DNA of 46,975 nt, from positions 1 through 46,975 of the forward strand of contig JAWXCM010000131.1 in the NCBI GenBank assembly GCA_034408745.1, read 5' to 3'. A program made the position numbers and the translations under genes. The notes beneath the pieces were generated by a model. It saw only the letters and a program-made list of their open reading frames with translations, was not told the origin of the DNA and made no database searches. Source of the stretch: JAWXCM01 sp034408745. GTDB lineage: Bacteria; Acidobacteriota; Terriglobia; Bryobacterales; Bryobacteraceae. Below are positions 40,513-46,975 of this stretch, one piece after another; position 1 is the stretch's first letter, and the number at the start of each line of letters is the position of its first letter.

Positions 40513-41238
40513 ATGACTAAATCCGATACCGTCAACTCGAAGATGTTCTCATGCGACGCCGCGCGGCGCCGCACACTCTCGTATCGCGAAGGTCATTTGC
40601 CGGCTGACGAGATGGAGCTGATGCGGCGCCATTTGCGGCAGTGCCCGGAGTGCGCCGAAGAGTCTGGTCCCGTGGCCGAACTGAGGCGCAATCTGCGTGC
40701 GGTTCCTCCGCCCGCAATGCCGCCCAGCCTCAAAATGAAACTGCGCGTAACCGCATCGCAGCAAGCCGCGCGGCGCCGTACTCGCCGCAATGCCGTGGAA
40801 CTGATTCGGACGTGGGCGGGTGAGATACGGCTCTGGACGGACAATCTGATGCGTCCGCTCGCCCTGCCGACCGCGGGTGGTTTCGCTTCGGCTCTGGTGC
40901 TGTTCAGTGTGTTCTCATTCGGACTGGAAACGCCGCTGGCGAAGGCGTCGCGTGCCGATGTTCCCACCGGGCTTTATACCGAAGCGTCGGTGAAGAACTA
41001 TTTGCCACTGGGGTTGCATGACAGCGACATCGTGGTGGAGCTGACCATCGACGATCAGGGCCGCGTGGTGGATTACGCGCTGCCGGCGATGAGCGCACCG
41101 CTTTCGATGGAATTGCGGCGGAATATCGAGAATAATCTGCTTTTCACGCAGTTCAACCCGGCCACGAGTTTCGGCCAGCCCACCGCCGGCAAAGTACGGC
41201 TGTGGTTCCGCAGCAGCCACATCGACGTGAAGGGCTGA
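40513..41238 (+). CDS. Zinc-finger anti-sigma factor with TonB-C-like periplasmic tail
   Basis: A 241-residue membrane protein. The cytoplasmic part has the ZAS zinc motif Cys14...His40-x3-Cys44-x2-Cys47 (RRHLRQCPEC), which binds ECF sigma factors. A single transmembrane segment lies at about 119-142 (GGFASALVLFSVFSFGLE). The periplasmic part (about 165-238) reads VVELTIDDQGRVVDYALP, then LRRNIENNLLFTQFNPAT and GKVRLWF, in the layout of TonB C-terminal (energy-transducer) domains. A TonB-C fold on an anti-sigma factor could let it sense or contact an outer-membrane receptor; that is inference. The divergent TonB receptor makes the idea attractive. Confidence 0.85.
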   Translation: MTKSDTVNSKMFSCDAARRRTLSYREGHLPADEMELMRRHLRQCPECAEESGPVAELRRNLRAVPPPAMPPSLKMKLRVTASQQAARRRTRRNAVELIRTWAGEIRLWTDNLMRPLALPTAGGFASALVLFSVFSFGLETPLAKASRADVPTGLYTEASVKNYLPLGLHDSDIVVELTIDDQGRVVDYALPAMSAPLSMELRRNIENNLLFTQFNPATSFGQPTAGKVRLWFRSSHIDVKG

Positions 41239-41250
41239 CGCCCGTTCCGG

Positions 41251-41997
41251 ATGCCTCGGCGGCTTGGTCAGCACTTCCTCATTCGTACTTCGATACTCCG
41301 GCGGATTGCCGAGGCGGCCGTCCCGTCCCAGGACCTGCACGTCCTTGAAATAGGTCCCGGGCGGGGCGCGCTAACACAGTTCCTGGTCCCCGCCGCGGAT
41401 CGGGTCACCGCGGTTGAAGTGGATCCGGTGCTGGTGCATTACCTGCAGGAAAAATTCCGCGGTGAGCCGAACTTCTCGGTTATTCACGCCGACGTTCTGC
41501 AGACCGATCTCGCGCAATGGGGTCCCGTTGCGGTGGCGGGAAATCTTCCGTATTACATTACATCGCCGATTGTGGAGAAAGTGCTCGGACTGGGGCCGCT
41601 GTTGCGGCGTGCCGTGTTTCTTGTGCAGAAGGAAGTCGGGGAGCGGATCACGGCGCAACCTGGGTCTCGGGACTACGGGTATCTGAGTGCGATGTGCCAG
41701 GTGGCGGCCGAGGTGAAGTACATCGCAACAGTGCCGCCTGGGGCGTTTCGCCCTCCTCCCAAGGTGGATTCGGCGGTGGTGCAACTGGTGCCGCGGGAGT
41801 CGCCGCTGGTGGAGGATCGGGCTCGGTTTCTGGGGTTTGCTTCGCTGTGTTTTGTGCAGAAGCGGAAGACGCTGCGGAATAATCTGGTGGCTGCGTACCC
41901 GGGGATCGAGGCGGAACCGGAGGCGAAGCTGCGCGCGGAGCAGGTGGGGATCGAGCAGATGGTCGACCTGTGGAGGCGGCTGGGGGGACACCCATGA
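41251..41997 (+). CDS. rsmA: 16S rRNA dimethyladenosine transferase
   Basis: A 248-residue KsgA/RsmA methylase that dimethylates two adjacent adenines in helix 45 of 16S rRNA. SAM motif VLEIGPGRGALTQFL, acidic loop VEVDPVLVHYL and catalytic motif IV AGNLPYYIT are all present; FRPPPKVDSAVV is the conserved downstream motif. The N-terminus MPRRLGQHFL matches the family start. Slightly shorter than the 265-275 residues of many homologues, mainly at the C-terminus. The stop overlaps the start of a broken Uma2 gene (ATGA). Confidence 0.95.
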   Translation: MPRRLGQHFLIRTSILRRIAEAAVPSQDLHVLEIGPGRGALTQFLVPAADRVTAVEVDPVLVHYLQEKFRGEPNFSVIHADVLQTDLAQWGPVAVAGNLPYYITSPIVEKVLGLGPLLRRAVFLVQKEVGERITAQPGSRDYGYLSAMCQVAAEVKYIATVPPGAFRPPPKVDSAVVQLVPRESPLVEDRARFLGFASLCFVQKRKTLRNNLVAAYPGIEAEPEAKLRAEQVGIEQMVDLWRRLGGHP

Positions 41998-42384
41998 TTT
42001 CGGTGGAGGAATATCTTCGGACGGAGTACGAGCCTTACTGCGAGTACGTCGACGGGGAGCTAAAGCCCAAATCCATGGCTGGACGCGATCACGCAAGTAT
42101 TCAAAAGTGGCTCATCGTCGCGCTGGAAAAGCACGATCGAGATTGTGTCGCCCGAAGAGACCTGGGGCGAGGTGATGGCTAAGAAAGACGACCACCTGGC
42201 GATGGGCGTTGCGACCGTCCTCATTGTCGACCCGGATCGACGCACCGTGTTCGTCGCGCGGAAAGATGAACCGCTATACCAGGCCGGCAAGCCACTGCAC
42301 GTGCGGATCGACGTTCCGGAACGCGGATCATTCATGGTCGACTTCGACGATTTGTTTCAAAGGCTGTCTGGCTTGCGACATTAA
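41994..42384 (+). pseudogene. Broken Uma2-family endonuclease gene (134-nt internal deletion)
   Basis: The first 44 codons (MISVEEYLRTEYEP...LIVALE) match the N-terminus of the intact neighbour. After about 42126 the sequence jumps to a segment equivalent to TIEIVSPEETWGEVMAKKDD and continues in another frame to RGSFMVDFDDLFQRL. Matching anchor points in the two copies (42108/42541 and 42133/42700) shows 134 nt lost, which removes the PD-(D/E)XK core segment RIPDIAVFL and shifts the frame. The original frame stops about 16 codons later. The ancestral stop is also gone, so the second frame runs on to TAA at 42382. Confidence 0.85.
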
Positions 42385-42402
42385 AAACAGTAGAATTGAA
42401 TT

Positions 42403-42939
42403 ATGGCTGCCGCACCTGTTCTTCCCATGGTCTCGGTGGAGGAATATCTTCGGACGGAGTACGAGCCTCGTTGCGAGTACGTCGACGGAGAGCTGAAGCC
42501 CAAATCCATGGCTGGCGACGATCACAGTAGTCTTCAAATGTGGCTCATACTGGCGCTCGCCAGGGTTGAGCGAGAGCTGGGCCTGGTTGTCAGACCGGAG
42601 CGGCACATCCGCATCGGCAATTCCCGAGTGCGCATTCCCGACATCGCAGTGTTCCTCAGTGTCGACAAGACGCCCGCGGCGGTGACGCCTCCGCTGCTCA
42701 CGATTGAGATTGTGTCGCCGGACGAGACGTTTGCCGAGCTTGACGAGAAGCTCACCGATCATCTTGCGATGGGCACGCAGACCGCTATCCTCGCGGACCC
42801 GCGTCGCAGGACGGTGATGGTGGCGCGGCAGAATGAGATGCTCCACAAGGTCGGCGCACCGCTGCAGGTCCAGATCGATGTGCCGGAGCGCGGCAGCTTC
42901 ACTCTCGACTTCGACGATCTGTTTCGCCAGCTCGATTAG
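42403..42939 (+). CDS. Uma2-family PD-(D/E)XK endonuclease
   Basis: A 178-residue protein of the Uma2/DUF820 family. The core shows VSVEEYLRTEYEPRCEYVDG (Glu), RIPDIAVFLSVDK (Asp) and LLTIEIVSPDET (Glu-x-Val in place of E-x-K), then TDHLAMGTQTAILADP. Members are predicted restriction-like nucleases, very abundant in Acidobacteria and cyanobacteria; their biological role is unsettled. It is the intact partner of a tandem duplication. A 20-nt flank with the core GCTTGCGACA-y-TAA-r-AACAG follows both copies (42371-42390, 42939-42958). Inserted between rsmA and gltX. Confidence 0.88.
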   Translation: MAAAPVLPMVSVEEYLRTEYEPRCEYVDGELKPKSMAGDDHSSLQMWLILALARVERELGLVVRPERHIRIGNSRVRIPDIAVFLSVDKTPAAVTPPLLTIEIVSPDETFAELDEKLTDHLAMGTQTAILADPRRRTVMVARQNEMLHKVGAPLQVQIDVPERGSFTLDFDDLFRQLD

Positions 42940-42961
42940 CTTGCGACACTAAGAACAGACC

Positions 42962-44413
42962 ATGAGAGTTCGATTCGCCCCGTCACCGACGGGCTACCTG
43001 CATATCGGCAGCGCCCGCACGTTCATCTTCAACTGGCTGTACGCCCGCCGCAACGGGGGCACCATGATCCTTCGCATCGACGACACGGATCTGGAGCGCA
43101 ATACCGAGGCGTCGCTGCATTCCATCTATGACGGCCTGAACTGGCTGGAACTGGGCTGGGATGAGTTCTACCGGCAGTCGGAGCGGCTGGATCTGCACCG
43201 GCGGATGGCGGAGGAGATTTTCGCGAAGGGACATGCGTATCGCGATTTCACGCCCGCGCATTCCGGGGACGACGGCGCGGATTCGTCGTCGGGCGCGTGG
43301 TTGTTTAATGCCGGGGCTCGGGAGATGTCGCAGGAGGAGTCGGACCGGCGGGCGGCGGCAGGCGAGCCGTTTGTGCTGCGGTTCCGTGTGCCTCGGGATG
43401 CCGGGGAGCGGGCGGTCGGGTTTGCGGACCTGGTGTTCGGGGAAAACTCCAAACGTTCGGCCGACATTGAGGATTTTGCGCTGCTGCGGTCGAACGGGAT
43501 GCCGACGTATCACATGGCGTCGTGCGCCGATGATGCGGACCTGCGGATCTCGCACATTATCCGCGGGCAGGACCACCTGTCGAACACGTTCAAGCATGTG
43601 CTGATTTTCGAGGCCCTCGGAGTGCCGGTGCCGGAGTTCGCGCACCTCCCCCTCCTGACCGCGCCGGACGGGGCCAAGTTGTCGAAGCGCAAGCACGGGC
43701 CCGTGGTGTCGGTGATGACGTATCGGGACGCCGGTTTCTTGCCTGCGGCGTATGTCAATTTCCTGTGCCTGCTGGGGTGGAATCCGAAGGATAACCGTGA
43801 ACAGATGTCACGGGAGGAGCTCGTCGAGGCGTTCCGGTTTGAGGGTGTGAATCGCAGCAATGCGGTGGTCAATTTCAGCGAGGAAGACCCGCTTGACCCC
43901 AAGGCGCTGTGGCTGAACGGGCAGCATATTATGGCGCTGGGGCCGGAGGCTTTGGCAGAGCGGCTGACCCCAGTGCTGACGGCGGCCGGTTATGCGGTCA
44001 ATCCCGCGTACTTGCTGCGCATAATTCCGTTAATTCGTGAGCGGATTAAGACGCTGAATGAAGCCGTGTCGGTGGCCGATTTCTTCTTCCTGGAGGTACT
44101 CCCGCCGTATGATCCGGCGGAGCTGATCCCGCAGAAGGGCGATGCGTCGATGGCGCGGCGTGCTCTGGAAAAGGCGCTGGCTGTACTGCCTGGGGCCGAG
44201 TTCACTCACGACGGACTGGACGCGGCGCTGCGCGGGGCTGCCACCGAGCTCGGGGTAAAAGCAGGGCTGATGTTCCAGCCGATCCGCGTGGCCGTTTGCG
44301 GGCGGAAGAACGCGCCGCCGTTGTTTGAAACGCTCGAGGTGCTCGGGGTGGAGCGGTGTGTGCGCCGGATTGGGAAGGCGCTGGAGATGCTCGGACACGG
44401 GCCGTCCGACTAA
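42962..44413 (+). CDS. gltX: Glutamyl-tRNA synthetase
   Basis: A 483-residue class I synthetase. FAPSPTGYLHIGSARTF carries the HIGH-type motif (HIGS), and LSKRKHGPVVSV is the KMSKS-equivalent. MILRIDDTDLERNTEASL recognises glutamate. The anticodon-binding helical domain fills residues about 325-480. The Cys/His zinc-binding segment of some bacterial GluRS is not obvious (the region around 100-140 lacks a CxC...C set). Its C-terminus is followed by 37 nt and the ATPase gene. The coding strand is strongly G-rich, unlike the next gene. Confidence 0.95.
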   Translation: MRVRFAPSPTGYLHIGSARTFIFNWLYARRNGGTMILRIDDTDLERNTEASLHSIYDGLNWLELGWDEFYRQSERLDLHRRMAEEIFAKGHAYRDFTPAHSGDDGADSSSGAWLFNAGAREMSQEESDRRAAAGEPFVLRFRVPRDAGERAVGFADLVFGENSKRSADIEDFALLRSNGMPTYHMASCADDADLRISHIIRGQDHLSNTFKHVLIFEALGVPVPEFAHLPLLTAPDGAKLSKRKHGPVVSVMTYRDAGFLPAAYVNFLCLLGWNPKDNREQMSREELVEAFRFEGVNRSNAVVNFSEEDPLDPKALWLNGQHIMALGPEALAERLTPVLTAAGYAVNPAYLLRIIPLIRERIKTLNEAVSVADFFFLEVLPPYDPAELIPQKGDASMARRALEKALAVLPGAEFTHDGLDAALRGAATELGVKAGLMFQPIRVAVCGRKNAPPLFETLEVLGVERCVRRIGKALEMLGHGPSD

Positions 44414-44450
44414 CCTGGCGCCGCTTCGTTGCGCGATGATAGGACAGAAC

Positions 44451-45863
44451 ATGCCTGCTGATCGCAGTAAGATAATCCCGGTGGAACGAGCGCTCGGTCT
44501 GTCCGGCATACCCCGGGCATTTCGGGCTGACCCTCTGCGCGCGGAAGAGATGAGCTTCTACGCGCCGTCTCTGAACGAGCACCGCGGTAAGTACGTGCAG
44601 CGCCGCCTTCGCGACGACCTCCTCGATTCGGCGGGACTGGGCTACTTCCGAGGCGTAATCTTTGGCAACCGCGGCACCGGCAAATCGACAGAGATTAACC
44701 GGCTGTTAGATTCTCCAAATGTAAAGCAGAGGTTCCTGGCCATCCGGCTCGATGCGACCACTGACCTCAACCCGCAGACTTTCAGCGTTGCCGACGTGCT
44801 CCTGCTCATCTGCATCAGGCTTATTGAGGAAGCACAGAAACGATGCAGAGCGTCGAGAAGGGCGTTCCACGAGTCGAGCACCATCATTTCGGACCTCGAG
44901 AGCCAGTTCGCCCTATATTTCCCGGAACTGCAAGCTAAGGAACAGCGAATTAAAACCACCCGCGGCACCGCCGAAGTTTCGATCCTGCAGACGCTGAAGC
45001 TCGGGATAAGAATTGAAGGTCAGAAGAAACTCGATCTCGCGGGCAGGCGGGAATCGCTCACGGGTCTCACTGAGACCATCACCCGGATCGTCAGCATCGT
45101 CAACGAACGCCTGCCCGAATGCGAACTCCTGATCATAGGAGAAAACTTCGACAAGCAGCAGGTGCCACAGCGCCTGCTCGAGGATACGTTCGTTCAGTAC
45201 TCCTCGGTTTTGCGCGACTTGCTGCTGCACCTGCTGTTCACACTCCCGGTGCCGTTCGTGCACGCGTTCGGAGACCGCTTACCTTTCCGGCGGGAGAACC
45301 ATTATCCGATCTACGACGTGCCGGTCTTCACCAGGGACCACCGGCCTGATGCGGATGGATGCGGCGCGGTGATGGAAGTGGTAGCGAAACGGGCCGAAGT
45401 TGGGTCCATCTTTGAGGACGCCGCGGTGGACGTGTTGATCCGAGCCTCGGGCGGAGACCTGTACTTGCTGTTCGCCCTCATTAACAAGGCAGGACGCATC
45501 GCACAGTACCGCCATGAAGATGACCCGCAAACCGAATTAAAGGTCCTGCGCTCCGACGCCGAGCTGGTAATCCGGGAACAACTCGCGACGTTCCGCAACG
45601 AAATGGGCACGGTGCCCAGCGACGCCGATCCCACGACGTGGGAAACGAAGCGCGACCGCCTGCGCGCCATCTACGACGAAAAGCCGTCGGCAAACGTCCC
45701 GGACGAAGCCCTGTACCAACTCCTTCGGCGGCGGGCGGTCCTGTACTGCAACGGCACGGGTCGCTATGGCGTTCACCCCCTGGCCGTCGAGCTTCTCAAA
45801 GAGCAACTGCAATCGGACTCTACATTCGAGTACCGCGGCGGCGGACTCGACCTCTCGCAATGA
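44451..45863 (+). CDS. P-loop ATPase (AAA/STAND-like), first gene of an ATPase-TPR pair
   Basis: A 470-residue protein. Walker A is FGNRGTGKSTEINRLL (71-86), close to the 'GHRGSGKSTEL' form I know from ATPases in cyanobacteria and Chloroflexi. A Walker B-like strand is CELLIIGENFDK (224-235), where the usual Asp pair is replaced by Glu-Asn. A charged helical insert (about 128-215) separates them. The C-terminal third (about 330-470) is helical, with a winged-helix-like end LLRRRAVLYCNGTGRYGVHPLAVELL. The start is ATG 44451, with AGGA eight bases upstream. Its stop overlaps the TPR gene by ATGA. C-rich codon usage differs from gltX. A signalling or conflict role is inference. Confidence 0.8.
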   Translation: MPADRSKIIPVERALGLSGIPRAFRADPLRAEEMSFYAPSLNEHRGKYVQRRLRDDLLDSAGLGYFRGVIFGNRGTGKSTEINRLLDSPNVKQRFLAIRLDATTDLNPQTFSVADVLLLICIRLIEEAQKRCRASRRAFHESSTIISDLESQFALYFPELQAKEQRIKTTRGTAEVSILQTLKLGIRIEGQKKLDLAGRRESLTGLTETITRIVSIVNERLPECELLIIGENFDKQQVPQRLLEDTFVQYSSVLRDLLLHLLFTLPVPFVHAFGDRLPFRRENHYPIYDVPVFTRDHRPDADGCGAVMEVVAKRAEVGSIFEDAAVDVLIRASGGDLYLLFALINKAGRIAQYRHEDDPQTELKVLRSDAELVIREQLATFRNEMGTVPSDADPTTWETKRDRLRAIYDEKPSANVPDEALYQLLRRRAVLYCNGTGRYGVHPLAVELLKEQLQSDSTFEYRGGGLDLSQ

Positions 45864-46975
45864 AACGCGGGTCCGCCGCGTGGGTCGTCCGTGCCGCCCG
45901 GGACTGGGCAGCCACTGTGGGGCGGGGCCTCGGTCTTGTCAGTTACCTGTCGCTTGGCGAGAGGGACCGCGCGATCTCGGCGTTCAAAGCGGAGTGCGCG
46001 AAAGGTGGGCTGACCACCGCCACATTGTCAGCCCGGGCGGAAAGCGGCCGTGCGTTCCTCGAAGCGATTCGTGGCGCGACGGCGAACGTGCTTCTGGTTC
46101 TCGATCCCGAGGTGCTGATCTACGGCAATGAGCCCGACCGCAGCCCGGCATGGCTGAATTTCCACCGCGAGAGCATCATTGAGTTTCCTGGCCCTCAGAT
46201 CTGGTGGATGCCCGAGCAGGCAGCCACCCTGCTGGGACGCGACCTTCCCGATCTCGGTCGATTCTTTCTTTTTCGCGAAGAGCTCACTGAAATCGACACC
46301 ACCACCGCAGTGCCCGAGAAACGAACGTTGGATGCTCCCCTGTCTGGCGCGGAGAATGGTGGGGAAGTGCTTCTGGCAAGAGCGCTGCGAGCGGCCGAGT
46401 CGGGAGCGGATCCGGCGCGCATCTGGCTAGAGTTGGGTGTTCCTGCAATACGAGCTTTACTGGACAGCTCGCAACGGAATCAGGCCCTGTCGGCCATGGA
46501 TTCGTTGACCGCCAGGATCGGTCCGCCAGAAGTAATCCGGAGTTGGGCGGAGGCAAACAGCGATCCGGCTGCGCGACTCAAGGGAGATCAGGACGCCCCT
46601 GGAAGGGAGCGGCTCGCACAGGCGCTCTTGCAGGCCGGCCGCCTGTTTCAGGACTTGTATCGACAAGAAGAAGCCCGCTCATTTATGCTCGAAGCCCTCC
46701 CCATCTTCCGCGAAGTCGGCGACCGGCTCGGCGAGGCCAACTGCATCATGAGCCTCGGCGACATCGCCCTCCGGCGCTCCGACCACGAACAGGCTCGCCT
46801 GCGCTTCCTCGAAGCTCTCCCCATCTACCGCGAAGTCGGCGACCGGCTCGGCGAGGCCAACTGCATCAAGAGCCTCGGCAACATCGCCCTCGATCGCTCC
46901 GACCACGAACAGGCTCGCCTGCGCTTCCTCGAAGCTCTCCCCATCTACCGCGAATTCGGCGACCGGCTCGGCGAG
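45860..46975 (+). CDS. TPR-repeat partner protein (3' end outside window)
   Basis: At least 372 codons, open to the window edge. The N-terminal domain (about 1-140) includes an alpha/beta stretch ANVLLVLDPEVLIYG, then LNFHRESIIEFPGPQIWWMP and LLGRDLPDLGRFFLFREEL. This resembles the 'LNxxRxxL...PLvlWlP...APDxxxxRxxvF' domain I associate with TPR partners of STAND-like ATPases. A linker and helical region (150-275) are followed by TPRs of 40 residues (ALPIYREVGDRLGEANCI, SLGNIALDRSDHEQARLRF), nearly identical to one another. No catalytic motif is seen. The ATGA overlap with the ATPase gene implies coupled translation and a joint function. Confidence 0.8.
   Translation, partial: MKRGSAAWVVRAARDWAATVGRGLGLVSYLSLGERDRAISAFKAECAKGGLTTATLSARAESGRAFLEAIRGATANVLLVLDPEVLIYGNEPDRSPAWLNFHRESIIEFPGPQIWWMPEQAATLLGRDLPDLGRFFLFREELTEIDTTTAVPEKRTLDAPLSGAENGGEVLLARALRAAESGADPARIWLELGVPAIRALLDSSQRNQALSAMDSLTARIGPPEVIRSWAEANSDPAARLKGDQDAPGRERLAQALLQAGRLFQDLYRQEEARSFMLEALPIFREVGDRLGEANCIMSLGDIALRRSDHEQARLRFLEALPIYREVGDRLGEANCIKSLGNIALDRSDHEQARLRFLEALPIYREFGDRLGE
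46688..46975 (+). repeat. 120-bp tandem repeats encoding TPR units
   Basis: The unit starting CTCGAAGC at 46688 recurs at 46808 and 46928, exactly 120 bp apart, with only scattered substitutions. About 2.4 copies are visible and the array continues beyond the window. Near-identity at DNA level, not just protein level, indicates recent expansion or homogenisation. Confidence 0.85.

Noticed and set aside
46688..46975. Regular repeats considered as a CRISPR-like array
   Set aside because: The 120-bp units are continuous coding sequence for TPRs; there are no short repeats separated by unique spacers anywhere in the window.

Overview
The window looks like a chromosomal segment of an Acidobacteriota bacterium near Solibacter/Bryobacter (Bryobacterales). 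This placement is inferred from gene content only. The signs are an Oar-type TonB receptor with an N-terminal carboxypeptidase-regulatory domain, a C-terminal segment resembling TIGR03437 (the 'Solibacter uncharacterized C-terminal domain'), a member of the N-x-x-N-x-x-x-STGP family, a PEP-CTERM ice-binding protein, and high GC. I found no rRNA, tRNA, CRISPR array or intact insertion sequence.

Left part (1-9.9 kb): an autoregulated ArsR repressor; an STGP-family protein of unknown function behind a long leader hairpin; a diverged phosphoesterase; an Oar-like TonB receptor; comEC; a solitary nuoB; and a DUF4397 protein. Centre-left (9.9-13.5 kb): the dprA-topA pair. Next comes a decayed IclR regulator (about 13.68-14.17 kb), followed by a same-strand carbohydrate block (14.25-22.6 kb): a 1342-residue polysaccharide lyase fused to a glycosidase-like half, a Tat-exported Gfo/Idh/MocA oxidoreductase, an exported amidohydrolase and a PQQ-type beta-propeller.

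Middle (22.6-31.8 kb): nucleoside hydrolase, multi-PAS histidine kinase, glnA and pirin on the minus strand; then a patch of small accessory genes and debris (hicB remnant, nucleotidyltransferase, ice-binding protein with a frameshifted sorting tail, fragments of other toxin-antitoxin genes), MarR and a class II cytochrome c. Housekeeping operon (31.9-37.4 kb): TIM-barrel isomerase, asnS, arginase, ddl and a C-terminal processing protease, nearly gapless. Then a TonB receptor divergent from an ECF sigma/anti-sigma pair, followed by rsmA, a tandem Uma2 duplication whose first copy is broken, and gltX. The right edge holds an ATPase and a TPR protein that overlap by 4 nt; the TPR gene runs off the window.

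The most notable observations are: (i) three copies of a two-hairpin element placed 0-3 nt after stop codons, with co-varying arms and conserved 4-nt loops; (ii) the lyase-glycosidase fusion; (iii) the ATPase/TPR pair with near-identical 120-bp repeats at a composition break, a candidate signalling or conflict module; (iv) an anti-sigma factor with a TonB-C-like tail beside a divergent TonB receptor; (v) a single-base G-tract frameshift that removes a PEP-CTERM tail; (vi) strand-composition flips near 10-14 kb and 44.4 kb that do not follow gene orientation.
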